From assembly GCA_001898225.1 (NCBI GenBank), contig MKTJ01000075.1:8576-45239 (forward strand): DNA of 36,664 bases. The letters run 5' to 3'. A program made the position numbers and the translations under genes. The stretch comes from Chloroflexi bacterium 54-19. Its GTDB lineage: Bacteria; Chloroflexota; Chloroflexia; Chloroheliales; Chloroheliaceae. Below the pieces are notes generated by a model. The model saw nothing but the letters and a program-made list of their open reading frames with translations. It did not search any database and was not told the origin of the DNA. Positions 23,480-32,046 of the stretch are shown one piece after another; position 1 is the first letter of the stretch; each line of letters starts with the position of its first letter.

Positions 23480-26083
23480 TCACCGGTTGGTCAGGAATTC
23501 AATCGTGCTTAAAAGATTGGCCTGCTCGAAATTGCCCTTGATTATATAAGCCTGTGCCCCCGCTTCAATCCCCCGGCGCTTGTGGTCGTCATTGTTGAGC
23601 GAGGAAACAATAATGACCGGCACTTTCTGGAGTTGGGGGTCGGCTTTAATCCGCCGGGTCAACTCAAACCCGCTCATGATGGGCATTTCCACGTCGGTAA
23701 TGATAAGGCTGTACCGGGCGTCCTTTTTAAGCAATTCGAGGGCTTCGTTGCCATCGTTAGCCAGGTCAACCTGGTAACCCTGGGCTTCCAGGATAGACCT
23801 TTCAAGCTCGCGGGTCGTGATACTATCGTCTACCACCAGGATGCGTTTGCGAATAATTTGTTTCTCCGGTAGGCGGTGCTGGCCGTTAAACCCGTAGTTG
23901 CGGGTGGCCGCGACCAGGTTCGGTACGTCCAGGATAAGCACGACCTGCCCGCTCCCATTAATGGTGGCGCTTTTGACAAAAGGCGCAGTTACCAGGAGCG
24001 GGCTGAGGTTTTTAACCACGATTTCGGTTTCGTCCACCAGTTCATCCACCAGGAAACAGACTCGCCGGTCGCCACTCCCCAGAACAACCGCCGGCATCCG
24101 GTCGTTCGAAAATTGGCTGCCCTGTTTGACCTGGTGTCTTTGTTGCAGTTCAAAGATACGCCCTTTTGCCATGGGGTCGGCCAGGGTCAGCCCTACCATT
24201 TCGGGCAAGCGACTATTCCCGCCACCCAGGTTTTCGCCAAAGCTAAAAATCGAGCTGTCCAGGCCAAACTGCTGGTTAATCCGCGAAGGCAGGGAAAAAT
24301 CGAAGCGGTTGCCGTCGCGCTGCTGGTGAACAAAGAGCGGGTGGCTGGCGTGGGTATTATCGCCCAACAAATTTTGCAACCGTACTAACGGTATCAGGAC
24401 GTTGCCATAGAGAATTACGTCTCGGCCTTCCCGGCTGAGAATATCCTCCGGCGAGATATAATGCAGATATTCGACCGAAGGCGCCAGGATGGCGTAGGTG
24501 AAGCCGTTAACCTTGACCATCAAGGCCCGGCTGGTAGCGAGCGTTACCGGGACACGCAGGGTTACGGTCGTCCCGACGCCTTTTTCGCTGCTGATACCAA
24601 CCTGGCCGCCCAACCTTTCCAGGTTTGTCTTGACGATTTCCATACCGACCCCTCGGCCCGAAAGGTCGGTGATTATCGGGCTGGTGCTAAAGCCCGGTTC
24701 GTAGAGAAGGTTGATAATGTCCTCGTCGGAAAGGGTTATGGCCCTGGCCTCGCTGATAAATTTCTTCTCGACCGCTACCTGCCGGATATGTTCGGGGTCG
24801 ATACCCGCGCCATCATCCGAAACCTTGATTATGACATAGCCGCCGTCCTGGCTGGCGCTCATTACCAATCGCCCTGCCCGCGGTTTACCTGCATTCAACC
24901 GGACCGGGCCAGGTTCGATGCCGTGGTCGAGGGCGTTTCGGATGATGTGAATGAGGGGGTCGCGGATACCTTCGAGGACTTTTTTATCCAGTTCGATTTC
25001 GCCCCCGTACATGCGGAAATCGGGCAGTTCCCGCCCGTTTGACTTTACCATGTTGCGAATGGAAAGGGGGAAATCCTGGTAGATGGTTTCAATCGGTAGC
25101 ATGCGGACGGTTTTGACGTTGTTTTCGAGTTCGTCTACCCGGTTCACAAGCTGGCTGGTATGTTCCTCGTAATCGCGGAGGGTGCTGCGAATCAAATTAT
25201 CAATTTGCTGGTCCAGCACGTTTAGCTGGGAAAGGGTATCGCGGATAATCTGTTGATTGCTGTACTTGGACAAATCGTAACTCAGGTTGCCCAGGTTGCG
25301 GACGGGGATGCTGACCCGGTAGCGCTGGCGCAAGAGTTCCTGCAAAGCCCTCAAATTGGCAAGAGTGGTTTCGGCTTCGAGTTTGCCCAGCACCAGTTCG
25401 CCCGTGATGTTCATCAACTCGTCGAGTTTGTTAACTTCTACCCGGATGACATTATCGCTCAAAGCCCCGACCGAGCGTAAATTCGAGGAAACCTGGACCG
25501 GGCCGGGGGTCTCGGCCATGCTTTTATCGGGTCCATTTTTTACCGGGACAAGCTGGCTCAAGCTTTCGATAGCGGCAGGGACTGGTGGCTCGACGGCGCC
25601 AGCAGCCTTACCGGGAAAACCAGGCGGGGTGACCTGGTTTACGGCGTAGCCGTTATAGGTGTTGCCATTACTGCTGCCGCTATCGTTATTCGTCTCCGGA
25701 AGGATGGCGGCCAGGCGTTTCTTCAGGCCGGGCACATCCAGGGTAGGAGTTTCGCCTTTAAGGGCCGCGTCGGTCATGGTGTTGATGGTATCGACAGCCT
25801 CGAATAGCAAATCGTTCGTGTCGGGTTGGAGTTGCATGGTGCCGTCGCGCATGGCCGCGAAGATGTTTTCCATTTCGTGGGCAATATCGCTGATTTCCAG
25901 AAAATTCATGAGGCGGGCGCTGCCTTTGATGGTGTGGGCCGCCCGGAAAATCTCGCCCAGGTATTCCTTATTTTGCGGATTGCTCTCCAAATCCACCAAT
26001 CGCCGTTGCAGGCTCAATAGGTGAATATCGGCTTCCTCTTTGAATTTGTTAAGTAATTTTTTGCGGGTATCTTCGAGGCTCAT
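23480..26083 (-). CDS. CheA-type hybrid histidine kinase with C-terminal receiver
   Basis: The central kinase of the chemosensory cluster, 867 residues. Order: Hpt domain with His50 in RAAHTIKGSARL; Pro/Gly/Asn-rich linker ~130-205 in place of a classical P2 domain; dimerisation P3 with an extended helical part ~210-350; ATPase with N-box HIIRNALDHG (~379-388), DDGAGID (~423) and SGRGVGM (~475); CheW-like P5 domain ~510-740; receiver ~745-867 with D752/D753 and phospho-acceptor D797. The fused receiver may act as a phosphate sink or output. This is the PilL/ChpA-like style rather than the E. coli flagellar type. The gene starts 39 bp after the CheW-like gene. Confidence 0.96.
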   Translation of the reverse strand: MSLEDTRKKLLNKFKEEADIHLLSLQRRLVDLESNPQNKEYLGEIFRAAHTIKGSARLMNFLEISDIAHEMENIFAAMRDGTMQLQPDTNDLLFEAVDTINTMTDAALKGETPTLDVPGLKKRLAAILPETNNDSGSSNGNTYNGYAVNQVTPPGFPGKAAGAVEPPVPAAIESLSQLVPVKNGPDKSMAETPGPVQVSSNLRSVGALSDNVIRVEVNKLDELMNITGELVLGKLEAETTLANLRALQELLRQRYRVSIPVRNLGNLSYDLSKYSNQQIIRDTLSQLNVLDQQIDNLIRSTLRDYEEHTSQLVNRVDELENNVKTVRMLPIETIYQDFPLSIRNMVKSNGRELPDFRMYGGEIELDKKVLEGIRDPLIHIIRNALDHGIEPGPVRLNAGKPRAGRLVMSASQDGGYVIIKVSDDGAGIDPEHIRQVAVEKKFISEARAITLSDEDIINLLYEPGFSTSPIITDLSGRGVGMEIVKTNLERLGGQVGISSEKGVGTTVTLRVPVTLATSRALMVKVNGFTYAILAPSVEYLHYISPEDILSREGRDVILYGNVLIPLVRLQNLLGDNTHASHPLFVHQQRDGNRFDFSLPSRINQQFGLDSSIFSFGENLGGGNSRLPEMVGLTLADPMAKGRIFELQQRHQVKQGSQFSNDRMPAVVLGSGDRRVCFLVDELVDETEIVVKNLSPLLVTAPFVKSATINGSGQVVLILDVPNLVAATRNYGFNGQHRLPEKQIIRKRILVVDDSITTRELERSILEAQGYQVDLANDGNEALELLKKDARYSLIITDVEMPIMSGFELTRRIKADPQLQKVPVIIVSSLNNDDHKRRGIEAGAQAYIIKGNFEQANLLSTIEFLTNR

Positions 26084-26122
26084 GCAACACTACCAACTAG
26101 GAGAGCAAGGGCCGACCAAAAA

Positions 26123-26842
26123 TCAGTACCGGTATAAATCGGCTCTCAAAACTTCCAGGTCCAATAACATCAAAGGAACTTCTACCGTATTTTGTTTACC
26201 GGCCAGCGCGAGGCGGCCACTTTCCAACCACATTATACCTTCCAGGCCAATCCTGTCCGGGCGGGTAGAGCTTGCCAGGAGCCCGGTTTGGCCCATTAAG
26301 TCCTTAAACTGAGAAGTCGGCGCGACCTCTCCGGTCGAGTCGGCTATTCCAAAATTAGCCCGGTCAACCAGGGCCGCGCCCCAGATAAGTTTGCCCAACC
26401 GTTTACGGCAGACCCATTCATCCAGCAGGCGCAAATTATCCAGGCCCACGTGCCAGACCCCGATAATTTCATCTACACTGACACCAAATGATTCCTGGAT
26501 ATTACCACCCGGCGTCAGGCGGCCCGAAATCACAATCTCCGAAGTGGGCAACTGTTTGACCGGGTCCAATTTTAACTTTTCGGCCAGTTCCACCACCCTC
26601 AAGACCTGGCCCCGGTACAAAATCTCGGTATAGCCCCTGGTGTTCCTGGCCGGGTTGATTTCCGTAAATATTTCGTCTTCAGGCCGGGCGATATTAAAGA
26701 CCTGTTTCAACAGTATCCCGAAAGGTTGCCCTCCGACCTGCACCACTATTAACTCAACCGTCCGGGCGGAGGCCACCAGGGCGGCAGTAGGCGCGCTTAG
26801 CCGTACCCCGGCGGTTTGCACTTTGTTTTCCTCTAAAAACAT
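26123..26842 (-). CDS. CheW-like protein, divergent long form
   Basis: A 239-residue protein with CheW-type beta-barrel signatures: VELIVVQVGGQPFGILLKQVFNI (quoted in parts: VELIVVQVGGQPFG, ILLKQVFNI), RGQVLRVVELAEKL and VSVDEIIGVW. It carries an insertion of about 60 residues (~150-215) before the closing LMLLDLEVL strand. CheW proteins couple receptors to CheA. The insertion could set specificity. It lies 8 bp after the shorter CheW gene. Confidence 0.82.
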   Translation of the reverse strand: MFLEENKVQTAGVRLSAPTAALVASARTVELIVVQVGGQPFGILLKQVFNIARPEDEIFTEINPARNTRGYTEILYRGQVLRVVELAEKLKLDPVKQLPTSEIVISGRLTPGGNIQESFGVSVDEIIGVWHVGLDNLRLLDEWVCRKRLGKLIWGAALVDRANFGIADSTGEVAPTSQFKDLMGQTGLLASSTRPDRIGLEGIMWLESGRLALAGKQNTVEVPLMLLDLEVLRADLYRY

Positions 26843-26850
26843 AATACTTA

Positions 26851-27411
26851 CTAATTCCGGGAAGCGCCCGGCAGTTGAATTTCACCTTCCGATATAGCGG
26901 ACAGGATTGCATCCAGGTTTATGAGCCCCAGCAAGCGTTCCTCAATCGTAAGCTCGTTCTGGATATAGTCCGAAGTGCCGTTGGAGCGCCGAAAAGAGTG
27001 GTCAAGGTTGCTGGTGTTTACCTGGCGAACCTCGCCCATGTTGTCCACCAGCAGGGCCAGGGTGTATTTGTCGTGCTGGATAATTACGAACCGGGATGAA
27101 CGCGTAGGGGGTTGGGGTTCGATTTTTAAAAGCTGGTGGATATTCACCAGCGGATAGATTGCGCTCTTGTGATTGATAACCCCCAGCACGTAAGGGCTGG
27201 CCCCCGGTACGGGCGTGACATCCAGCAGACGGGTGACGACCTTGACCTTTTCCAGTGGCAAGGCGAACCATTCATCGGAAAGATAAAAGGTCAAAAGCGA
27301 GGCCAGCGGTTCCTGCTCCTGGCCTTCCTGTAAAGCCCGGGCCCGGCGTTCCAGTTCAATTATCAGTTTTTCCGCCTCGGAAAGCGTGTCCGGCTGAAAT
27401 TGATTCTCCAT
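26851..27411 (-). CDS. CheW-type coupling protein
   Basis: A 186-residue protein with an N-terminal ~35-residue charged helix and a CheW domain: LLTFYLSDEWFALPLEKVKVV, then PYVLGVINHKSAIYPLVNI, LALLVDNMGEVRQV and a terminal LLGLINLDAIL. It scaffolds CheA with receptors. Its start is 2 bp after the stop of the TPR gene, so the two are probably translationally coupled. Confidence 0.94.
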   Translation of the reverse strand: MENQFQPDTLSEAEKLIIELERRARALQEGQEQEPLASLLTFYLSDEWFALPLEKVKVVTRLLDVTPVPGASPYVLGVINHKSAIYPLVNIHQLLKIEPQPPTRSSRFVIIQHDKYTLALLVDNMGEVRQVNTSNLDHSFRRSNGTSDYIQNELTIEERLLGLINLDAILSAISEGEIQLPGASRN

Positions 27412-27413
27412 GT

Positions 27414-29207
27414 TTAGTTCTGGCTCATTTTACCCGGAATAAAAGCAAGGTCAACCGGGCCGAGAGGCCCAATTTTAGACCCGTTGCCATTGCCGTTAGC
27501 GTATCCGTTTAGTTTTCCTGTACCGTTGCCGTTGCTATGCCCGTTGGTTTTTGCAAAACCGTTTCCGTTAACCTTCGGGTTGGTAGGGGGCGTAACCTCG
27601 CCTAAAAAGGGTTGGCCGGTAGTCCTCGGACCGGCCTGGCTAAACCCGCCCGGTTGGCCCTGGCGCGGGTGTGCCTGTGCTGCTCGTAACCTTTCGTATT
27701 CGCGCATATGGGCCATGCCTTTGGCAGTCTGGCCCAACCGCAAAAGACTTCCCCCCAGGTGGAAATGGACCATATAATGGTCGGCCCGCGCCCTAATCAC
27801 ATTTTCCAGCAGTTCAACGGCCTCATCCAACCGGCCCAGTTCCTTGAAGGCTAACCCCAGCAGGTAAGCCGTTTCAACATCGTCGGGGAACTGGCGGTAA
27901 ATCCTCTCGAAGCAGCGAATGGCTTCGGGGTAGCGGCCCCGTTTGATAAAGAGCAGCCCCAAATCGTAGCGGGCAGGCTGCCAGTTTTCGTTTAACTTCA
28001 GGGCGGTCTGCCAGGCCAGCATGGCCCGTTCCTCGAACCCGGCCATAATCAGGGCCCGCCCCAACCGGTAATAAATCTGGGGGTCGGCGGGATTAAGCTG
28101 GGCGGCCCGCTCGAAGGCTTTGACGGCCAGGCCAAACTGGTTCAGGTCGCCCAGGATGAGCCCCAGGCTGATAAAGAAGGTGTAATTGTTCGGCTCCTGG
28201 CGGGCACATTCCAGGGTGGTATTGTAGCTTTCCCGGAGCTGGTGAATGGCGCGGTAGGAAAGGGCCAGTTTATAACGGGCCTGGACGAACTTGGGGTCGA
28301 GCTCAAGCACCCGGATATATTCGGCGATAGCTTCTTCCCACTCGTTCTGGCGGGCCAGGATGTTCGCCAGGAAATAGCGTCCTTTGACTTCGTTCGGGTG
28401 CATGTTCAGGAGCGCCCGGTAAGCCTGGGCCGCCCCGCTCAGGTTGCCCTGGGCTTTCTGGGTATCGGCCAACTGGTAATACCAGGTCGCGTCGTGTTCC
28501 GCCGGGGGCAATTCCGGTACTTGCTGGGCCAGGCGGTTGTTATAGATATATTCCGGCTCTACCTGGAGAGCCTCGGCAAAACACCGGGCGGCTTCTCTCA
28601 TTTCGCCGTGGGCCTGGTGAAGCATCCCCTGGTAATAAATCGGTTCGGCGGCGTTGGGTCGGATCTGGCGGGCCAGGGTATACGAAATATAAGCCGGGGC
28701 GTATTCGCCCAGTTCGTGATAGCAGCGTCCGAGGGCGAAATGCCCTTCGTACAAATCGGGGTTATATTCGAGGGCGACTTTGAAAGCGAGAATAGCGTCG
28801 TTAAGTTTGCCCAGCGCCCGGAAAGCCACTCCCAGGTTGTAGTGAGCTTCGGCCAGTTGGGCGTCAATCTGGACCACGTTCAAATATTCGTTCAGGGCTT
28901 CGGACCAGTTATCCTGGTAGGCGTGGGAGTTGCCCAGGTAAAGGTGGATAATGGCGCGTTCGCGGTCCCAGATCTGGGTATATTCGTCGGTTTCGACAAT
29001 CGTGGCGATAAGGGCCTGGTTAAATTCGCCTACCGCCTGGGCATAGCGTCCATCGAGGTAGGCGCGCATGCCCTGCGAAAAAGCGGTACGCAAACCGGTC
29101 TTGCTCAGGAAACGTTCGCTGCCGCTAAACGTATCAAGGTCAAGAATTAGCAGTTTTTCATCCATGTGAGATGCTGCATTGGCGATAGATTGTTCCATGG
29201 CGTTCAT
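27414..29207 (-). CDS. TPR-repeat protein with Asn-Gly-rich tail
   Basis: A 597-residue protein with roughly a dozen tetratricopeptide repeats from about residue 40 to 510, recognisable by recurrent A-hxxYxxAL, GRAL and LGLAF-type positions. The last ~85 residues are low complexity, rich in Asn-Gly pairs (for example NGHSNGNGTGKLNG). It likely scaffolds protein contacts in the signalling cluster. ATG 29207 has no clear SD; ATG 29198 and ATG 29165 are in-frame alternatives. A 203-bp gap separates it from the phosphatase gene upstream. Confidence 0.88.
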   Translation of the reverse strand: MNAMEQSIANAASHMDEKLLILDLDTFSGSERFLSKTGLRTAFSQGMRAYLDGRYAQAVGEFNQALIATIVETDEYTQIWDRERAIIHLYLGNSHAYQDNWSEALNEYLNVVQIDAQLAEAHYNLGVAFRALGKLNDAILAFKVALEYNPDLYEGHFALGRCYHELGEYAPAYISYTLARQIRPNAAEPIYYQGMLHQAHGEMREAARCFAEALQVEPEYIYNNRLAQQVPELPPAEHDATWYYQLADTQKAQGNLSGAAQAYRALLNMHPNEVKGRYFLANILARQNEWEEAIAEYIRVLELDPKFVQARYKLALSYRAIHQLRESYNTTLECARQEPNNYTFFISLGLILGDLNQFGLAVKAFERAAQLNPADPQIYYRLGRALIMAGFEERAMLAWQTALKLNENWQPARYDLGLLFIKRGRYPEAIRCFERIYRQFPDDVETAYLLGLAFKELGRLDEAVELLENVIRARADHYMVHFHLGGSLLRLGQTAKGMAHMREYERLRAAQAHPRQGQPGGFSQAGPRTTGQPFLGEVTPPTNPKVNGNGFAKTNGHSNGNGTGKLNGYANGNGNGSKIGPLGPVDLAFIPGKMSQN

Positions 29208-29354
29208 TGCTTTTAACCCGGCTTAAATATTCTTCTCAGTCAATTAAACCGCACTTTTGGGTCGTTGAAAAGTAGCCACTAGTACTAAGCATAGTAATTT
29301 TTTAATTATGCTAATATAGCCTAAAAGTTACTGAGAGACAAACTTATACATCGC

Positions 29355-29399
29355 TCAGGCTTGAAAGCCTGATTTCCGGCCCTGGTTAAAGGGGCCGGA
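29355..29399 (-). promoter_or_regulatory. Two adjacent hairpins between phosphatase and TPR genes
   Basis: TCAGGCT-TGAA-AGCCTGA lies at 29355-29372, and TCCGGCCC (29375-29382) pairs with GGGCCGGA (29392-29399). Neither is followed by a T run on the minus strand, so they may be processing, stability or attenuator structures rather than simple terminators. Confidence 0.4.
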
Positions 29400-29410
29400 C
29401 TCTTATTAAA

Positions 29411-30757
29411 CTAGATAAAGTTGTAATGTTCTTCCAGTTGGTCGGTCTGGTTTATTTTCCCGGCCTGGGGTTGGAATTGCAATACCAGCACCGTTATGTC
29501 GTCGCTCTGGGGTGCGCCCTGGGTAAAGGTGGCAATATCTTCCAGGAGCGCCGCGACCATATCATCGGCCTTTAAATGCTGGTGATTCTCGATGCAGGTT
29601 CGGAACCGCTCAAAAGTGAACAGGTTGCCTTCCCGGTCCATCGCTTCGGGGACGCCATCGGTGTAGAAAACCACACTGTTCCCCGGCTCTATCCTGATTT
29701 TCTCCTCCTCATACTCGATACTGTCATCAATACCGAGCGGTAGCCCCGGCAGGCCGATTTCTTTAAGGCCATTTTCTGTCAAAAGCAGGGGATAGTTATG
29801 TCCTGCGTTCGCCAGGTGTAGGGTGTTGGTGGTCAGGTCAATCATGGCGTAGCACATCGTGACCATCCCGAAGGAGCGCTCGGCCTGAAGGGCCATGTTG
29901 ACCGAGTAAAGGGTTTCGGACGGGAAAATGCGGCGGCGAGCCTCCACCCGAAAGAGGGTCCGCACGACCGCCATTTGCAGGGCGGCGGGTATCCCTTTTC
30001 CCGCGACATCCCCGATAGCGACCCCGCTGATGGTGTCTTCCAGCGATGGGTGAAAGACATATTCGTAAAAATCACCACCGACGTTACGGGCCGGGAGCGA
30101 CCGGGCCGCCAGGGCCCAGTTGCCGCTGGTATAAGTGGTCGGCGGCATCAGGCTGGTCTGGATTTCGTGGGCCACTTCCATTTCGCTGGCTTTGGTAGCG
30201 GCTTCGTCTTCCAGGGTCTGGTAGCGTTTGTAATAATGCTGGAGATAATTTGCCAGCGAAAAGGTGAGCGCGGCCAGCGCTAGCAGGTTTATCCCGGCGC
30301 TGCCGGAAACAGATTTGAAACCGAGCCAGTTAAAGACCAGAAATTCGATAACTCCCAGGCCAAACCCCGCCAGGCCCAGCTTTACAAACCTTCCCAGGTC
30401 CTGGTAGCGCTGGGCAAAGCCGACCAGCAACGGGGCCAGCATGATGTTGAATTCGGGTCCGGTCAAAAAAGCTGTCAACAGGATAAGGACGGTCAGCACC
30501 AGGGCGGCGCTTTCCCAGGAGAGCAACCCCCGCTTTTGAGAATCGAAAAAGGGACTGCTGGCGGCCAGGCTGAGCGCTAACAGGGCTACCGTGTAGCGCA
30601 CCAAGCCAGGCCAGGCGGGCATCCCACCGGCAAGTTCGAGTGCGCAGACAACCAGGGTGATAAAGAGGGCCAGCAGGAAGCCGCCCAGAAAAAGTTTTCT
30701 TTCTGCCCCGGCCGGTTCATTTGGTTGAGACGTTCCGGGTTGCGACATAGTTTCCAC
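29411..30757 (-). CDS. Membrane-anchored SpoIIE/RsbU-type PP2C phosphatase
   Basis: Expected to dephosphorylate a phospho-STAS antagonist, releasing it to bind its kinase. Of 448 residues, the first ~170 contain about six membrane segments, then a helical linker (~172-200) with EVAHEIQTSLMPP, and a PP2C domain (~200-435). Metal-binding aspartates are in NVGGDFYEY, IGDVAGKGIPAAL and GAPQSDDITVLVL. The start may be GTG 30757 or ATG 30748. It is the third gene of the cluster, 32 bp after the STAS gene. The membrane domain has no recognisable ligand-binding fold. Confidence 0.95.
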   Translation of the reverse strand: METMSQPGTSQPNEPAGAERKLFLGGFLLALFITLVVCALELAGGMPAWPGLVRYTVALLALSLAASSPFFDSQKRGLLSWESAALVLTVLILLTAFLTGPEFNIMLAPLLVGFAQRYQDLGRFVKLGLAGFGLGVIEFLVFNWLGFKSVSGSAGINLLALAALTFSLANYLQHYYKRYQTLEDEAATKASEMEVAHEIQTSLMPPTTYTSGNWALAARSLPARNVGGDFYEYVFHPSLEDTISGVAIGDVAGKGIPAALQMAVVRTLFRVEARRRIFPSETLYSVNMALQAERSFGMVTMCYAMIDLTTNTLHLANAGHNYPLLLTENGLKEIGLPGLPLGIDDSIEYEEEKIRIEPGNSVVFYTDGVPEAMDREGNLFTFERFRTCIENHQHLKADDMVAALLEDIATFTQGAPQSDDITVLVLQFQPQAGKINQTDQLEEHYNFI

Positions 30758-30789
30758 TATCCGGGTTTTCCAGGTGAAGTAAAGTCGAA

Positions 30790-31134
30790 TCAGGCGCTGA
30801 TGAGCGGCATGAGGTCTTCCATTTTGGCGATGGGCATATACCGCAGCATATCGACCATTTCAAAGACCTTGCGGTGGTGGGCGGTGACGTTGACGGCGTA
30901 GAGTTTTTTGCCCTGTTTGCGGGCTTCAATGACCAGTTTTAAGAGCGCCGAAATTCCTGCCGAATTGATAAACATGACCGGACCGAAATCCATGATGGTA
31001 GTCTGGTTCATCCGGTCTTTAATTCCCGCGATCTCTTTGGCCGAAGTGGCATCTACGCTGTCATTTTGAATATGAATTATGGTAAATGCGTTACCCTGTT
31101 CGACTTTTAAGGTCATTGGTCTCACTTCCTCCAT
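30790..31134 (-). CDS. STAS-domain anti-sigma factor antagonist (RsbV/SpoIIAA-like)
   Basis: A 114-residue STAS protein. The phosphorylatable serine is expected in MFINSAGISALLKL. In partner switching the unphosphorylated form binds the RsbW-like kinase. A second in-frame ATG at 31116 has GGAGG at 11 nt upstream, while 31134 has AAGGG at 5 nt; the start is therefore ambiguous by six codons. Confidence 0.94.
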   Translation of the reverse strand: MEEVRPMTLKVEQGNAFTIIHIQNDSVDATSAKEIAGIKDRMNQTTIMDFGPVMFINSAGISALLKLVIEARKQGKKLYAVNVTAHHRKVFEMVDMLRYMPIAKMEDLMPLISA

Positions 31135-31254
31135 TGTTACCCTTATCCGGTCTACCGTCTGGCAATTCGTTTAGACCTTGTTTAGCAAATTCAAGTATGG
31201 TTTGTTCCAAAAATCCGGCGGTACAGGCGGCCAGGCTGGAAAATAAAAAAAGAA

Positions 31255-31833
31255 TTAATTTAGATGCTGGTCAGCTTTTTGAAGTTCGATGTTGAAACTG
31301 ACCGGGTCGTTCGGTTCGCTCCCTTTGTGGAGATTGAACCACATCGTAAATTCGGTCCCGGTGCTGCTGCTTTTTACATCAAGATTGTCTACCAACCGTT
31401 CAATGAGGAAAATACCCATACCGCGTGTCATATCGTGTTCGAGGCGGGTTTCCATGTCAATATCATCATTTGCCCTTTCCACTGTATGAGCAGCCTCGAC
31501 CCAGTGACCCTGGTCGGTAACTTTTACCGCCAACCGTTCGGCCCTGATATAGAATTTAACCCCAACCTTAATGTTAATGTCTGAGTTGTTACCGTGTTCG
31601 ATGGCATTGGTAACGGCCTCGCTGACCGCCAGTTGCAAGTCCCCAACCCGTTCTTCATCGAAGCCCAGGTATTTGGCGACAAAGACGGCGCTTTCCCGCA
31701 CGACCCTTTCGAACACCAGGTCGCTTGGGATTTGAATATCAATATCGCTAAAAGCCAGCGCGCAATTGGATTGTTCGATTAACTGGTCCGAAGCCATGCT
31801 TGGTGCCGCCTTTCCTACAAAAGTACCTGCCAT
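31255..31833 (-). CDS. RsbW-like serine kinase / anti-sigma regulatory factor
   Basis: A 192-residue GHKL ATPase-like protein. The N-box AVSEAVTNAIEHGN (~69-82) and the G2 region TRGMGIFLIERLVD are clear. It should phosphorylate the STAS partner and sequester a target, classically a sigma factor. No sigma-factor gene is nearby. ATG 31797 (residue 13), with GGAAAGG upstream, is a possible alternative start. It is the first gene of the cluster. Confidence 0.94.
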   Translation of the reverse strand: MAGTFVGKAAPSMASDQLIEQSNCALAFSDIDIQIPSDLVFERVVRESAVFVAKYLGFDEERVGDLQLAVSEAVTNAIEHGNNSDINIKVGVKFYIRAERLAVKVTDQGHWVEAAHTVERANDDIDMETRLEHDMTRGMGIFLIERLVDNLDVKSSSTGTEFTMWFNLHKGSEPNDPVSFNIELQKADQHLN

Positions 31834-31975
31834 TTTTATTTTCGTTTATTGCTGTGTCGTAACAGTTAAAACAAGGTTACAGTTTTATGAATTGTTGCTT
31901 TTCCGTTTAAAAGGTTTTCCAGGCTGTTTTTGGGCAATTTTAGAAAATTACTTCTATGTTATACCCTGAAAACAC

Positions 31976-32018
31976 AAAAACCGGGAGAGACCTATTGGTC
32001 CTAGCCCTCCCGGTTTTT
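31976..32018 (-). terminator. Rho-independent terminator of the ureohydrolase-GNAT unit
   Basis: A 12-bp stem, AAAAACCGGGAG (31976-31987) with CTCCCGGTTTTT (32007-32018), encloses a GACC/GGTC inner stem. It lies 28 bp past the stop of the GNAT gene and may work in both directions. Confidence 0.88.
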
Positions 32019-32046
32019 ATAAATTTGATAAGTATTTTTGACGCTT

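Noticed and set aside
27484..27600. CRISPR-like or microsatellite array
   Set aside because: The short repeats encode the Asn-Gly tail of the TPR protein in frame and have no regular spacers.
28242..29150. Plus-strand ORF of 302 codons over the TPR gene
   Set aside because: Antisense to TPR repeats; no SD and no family.
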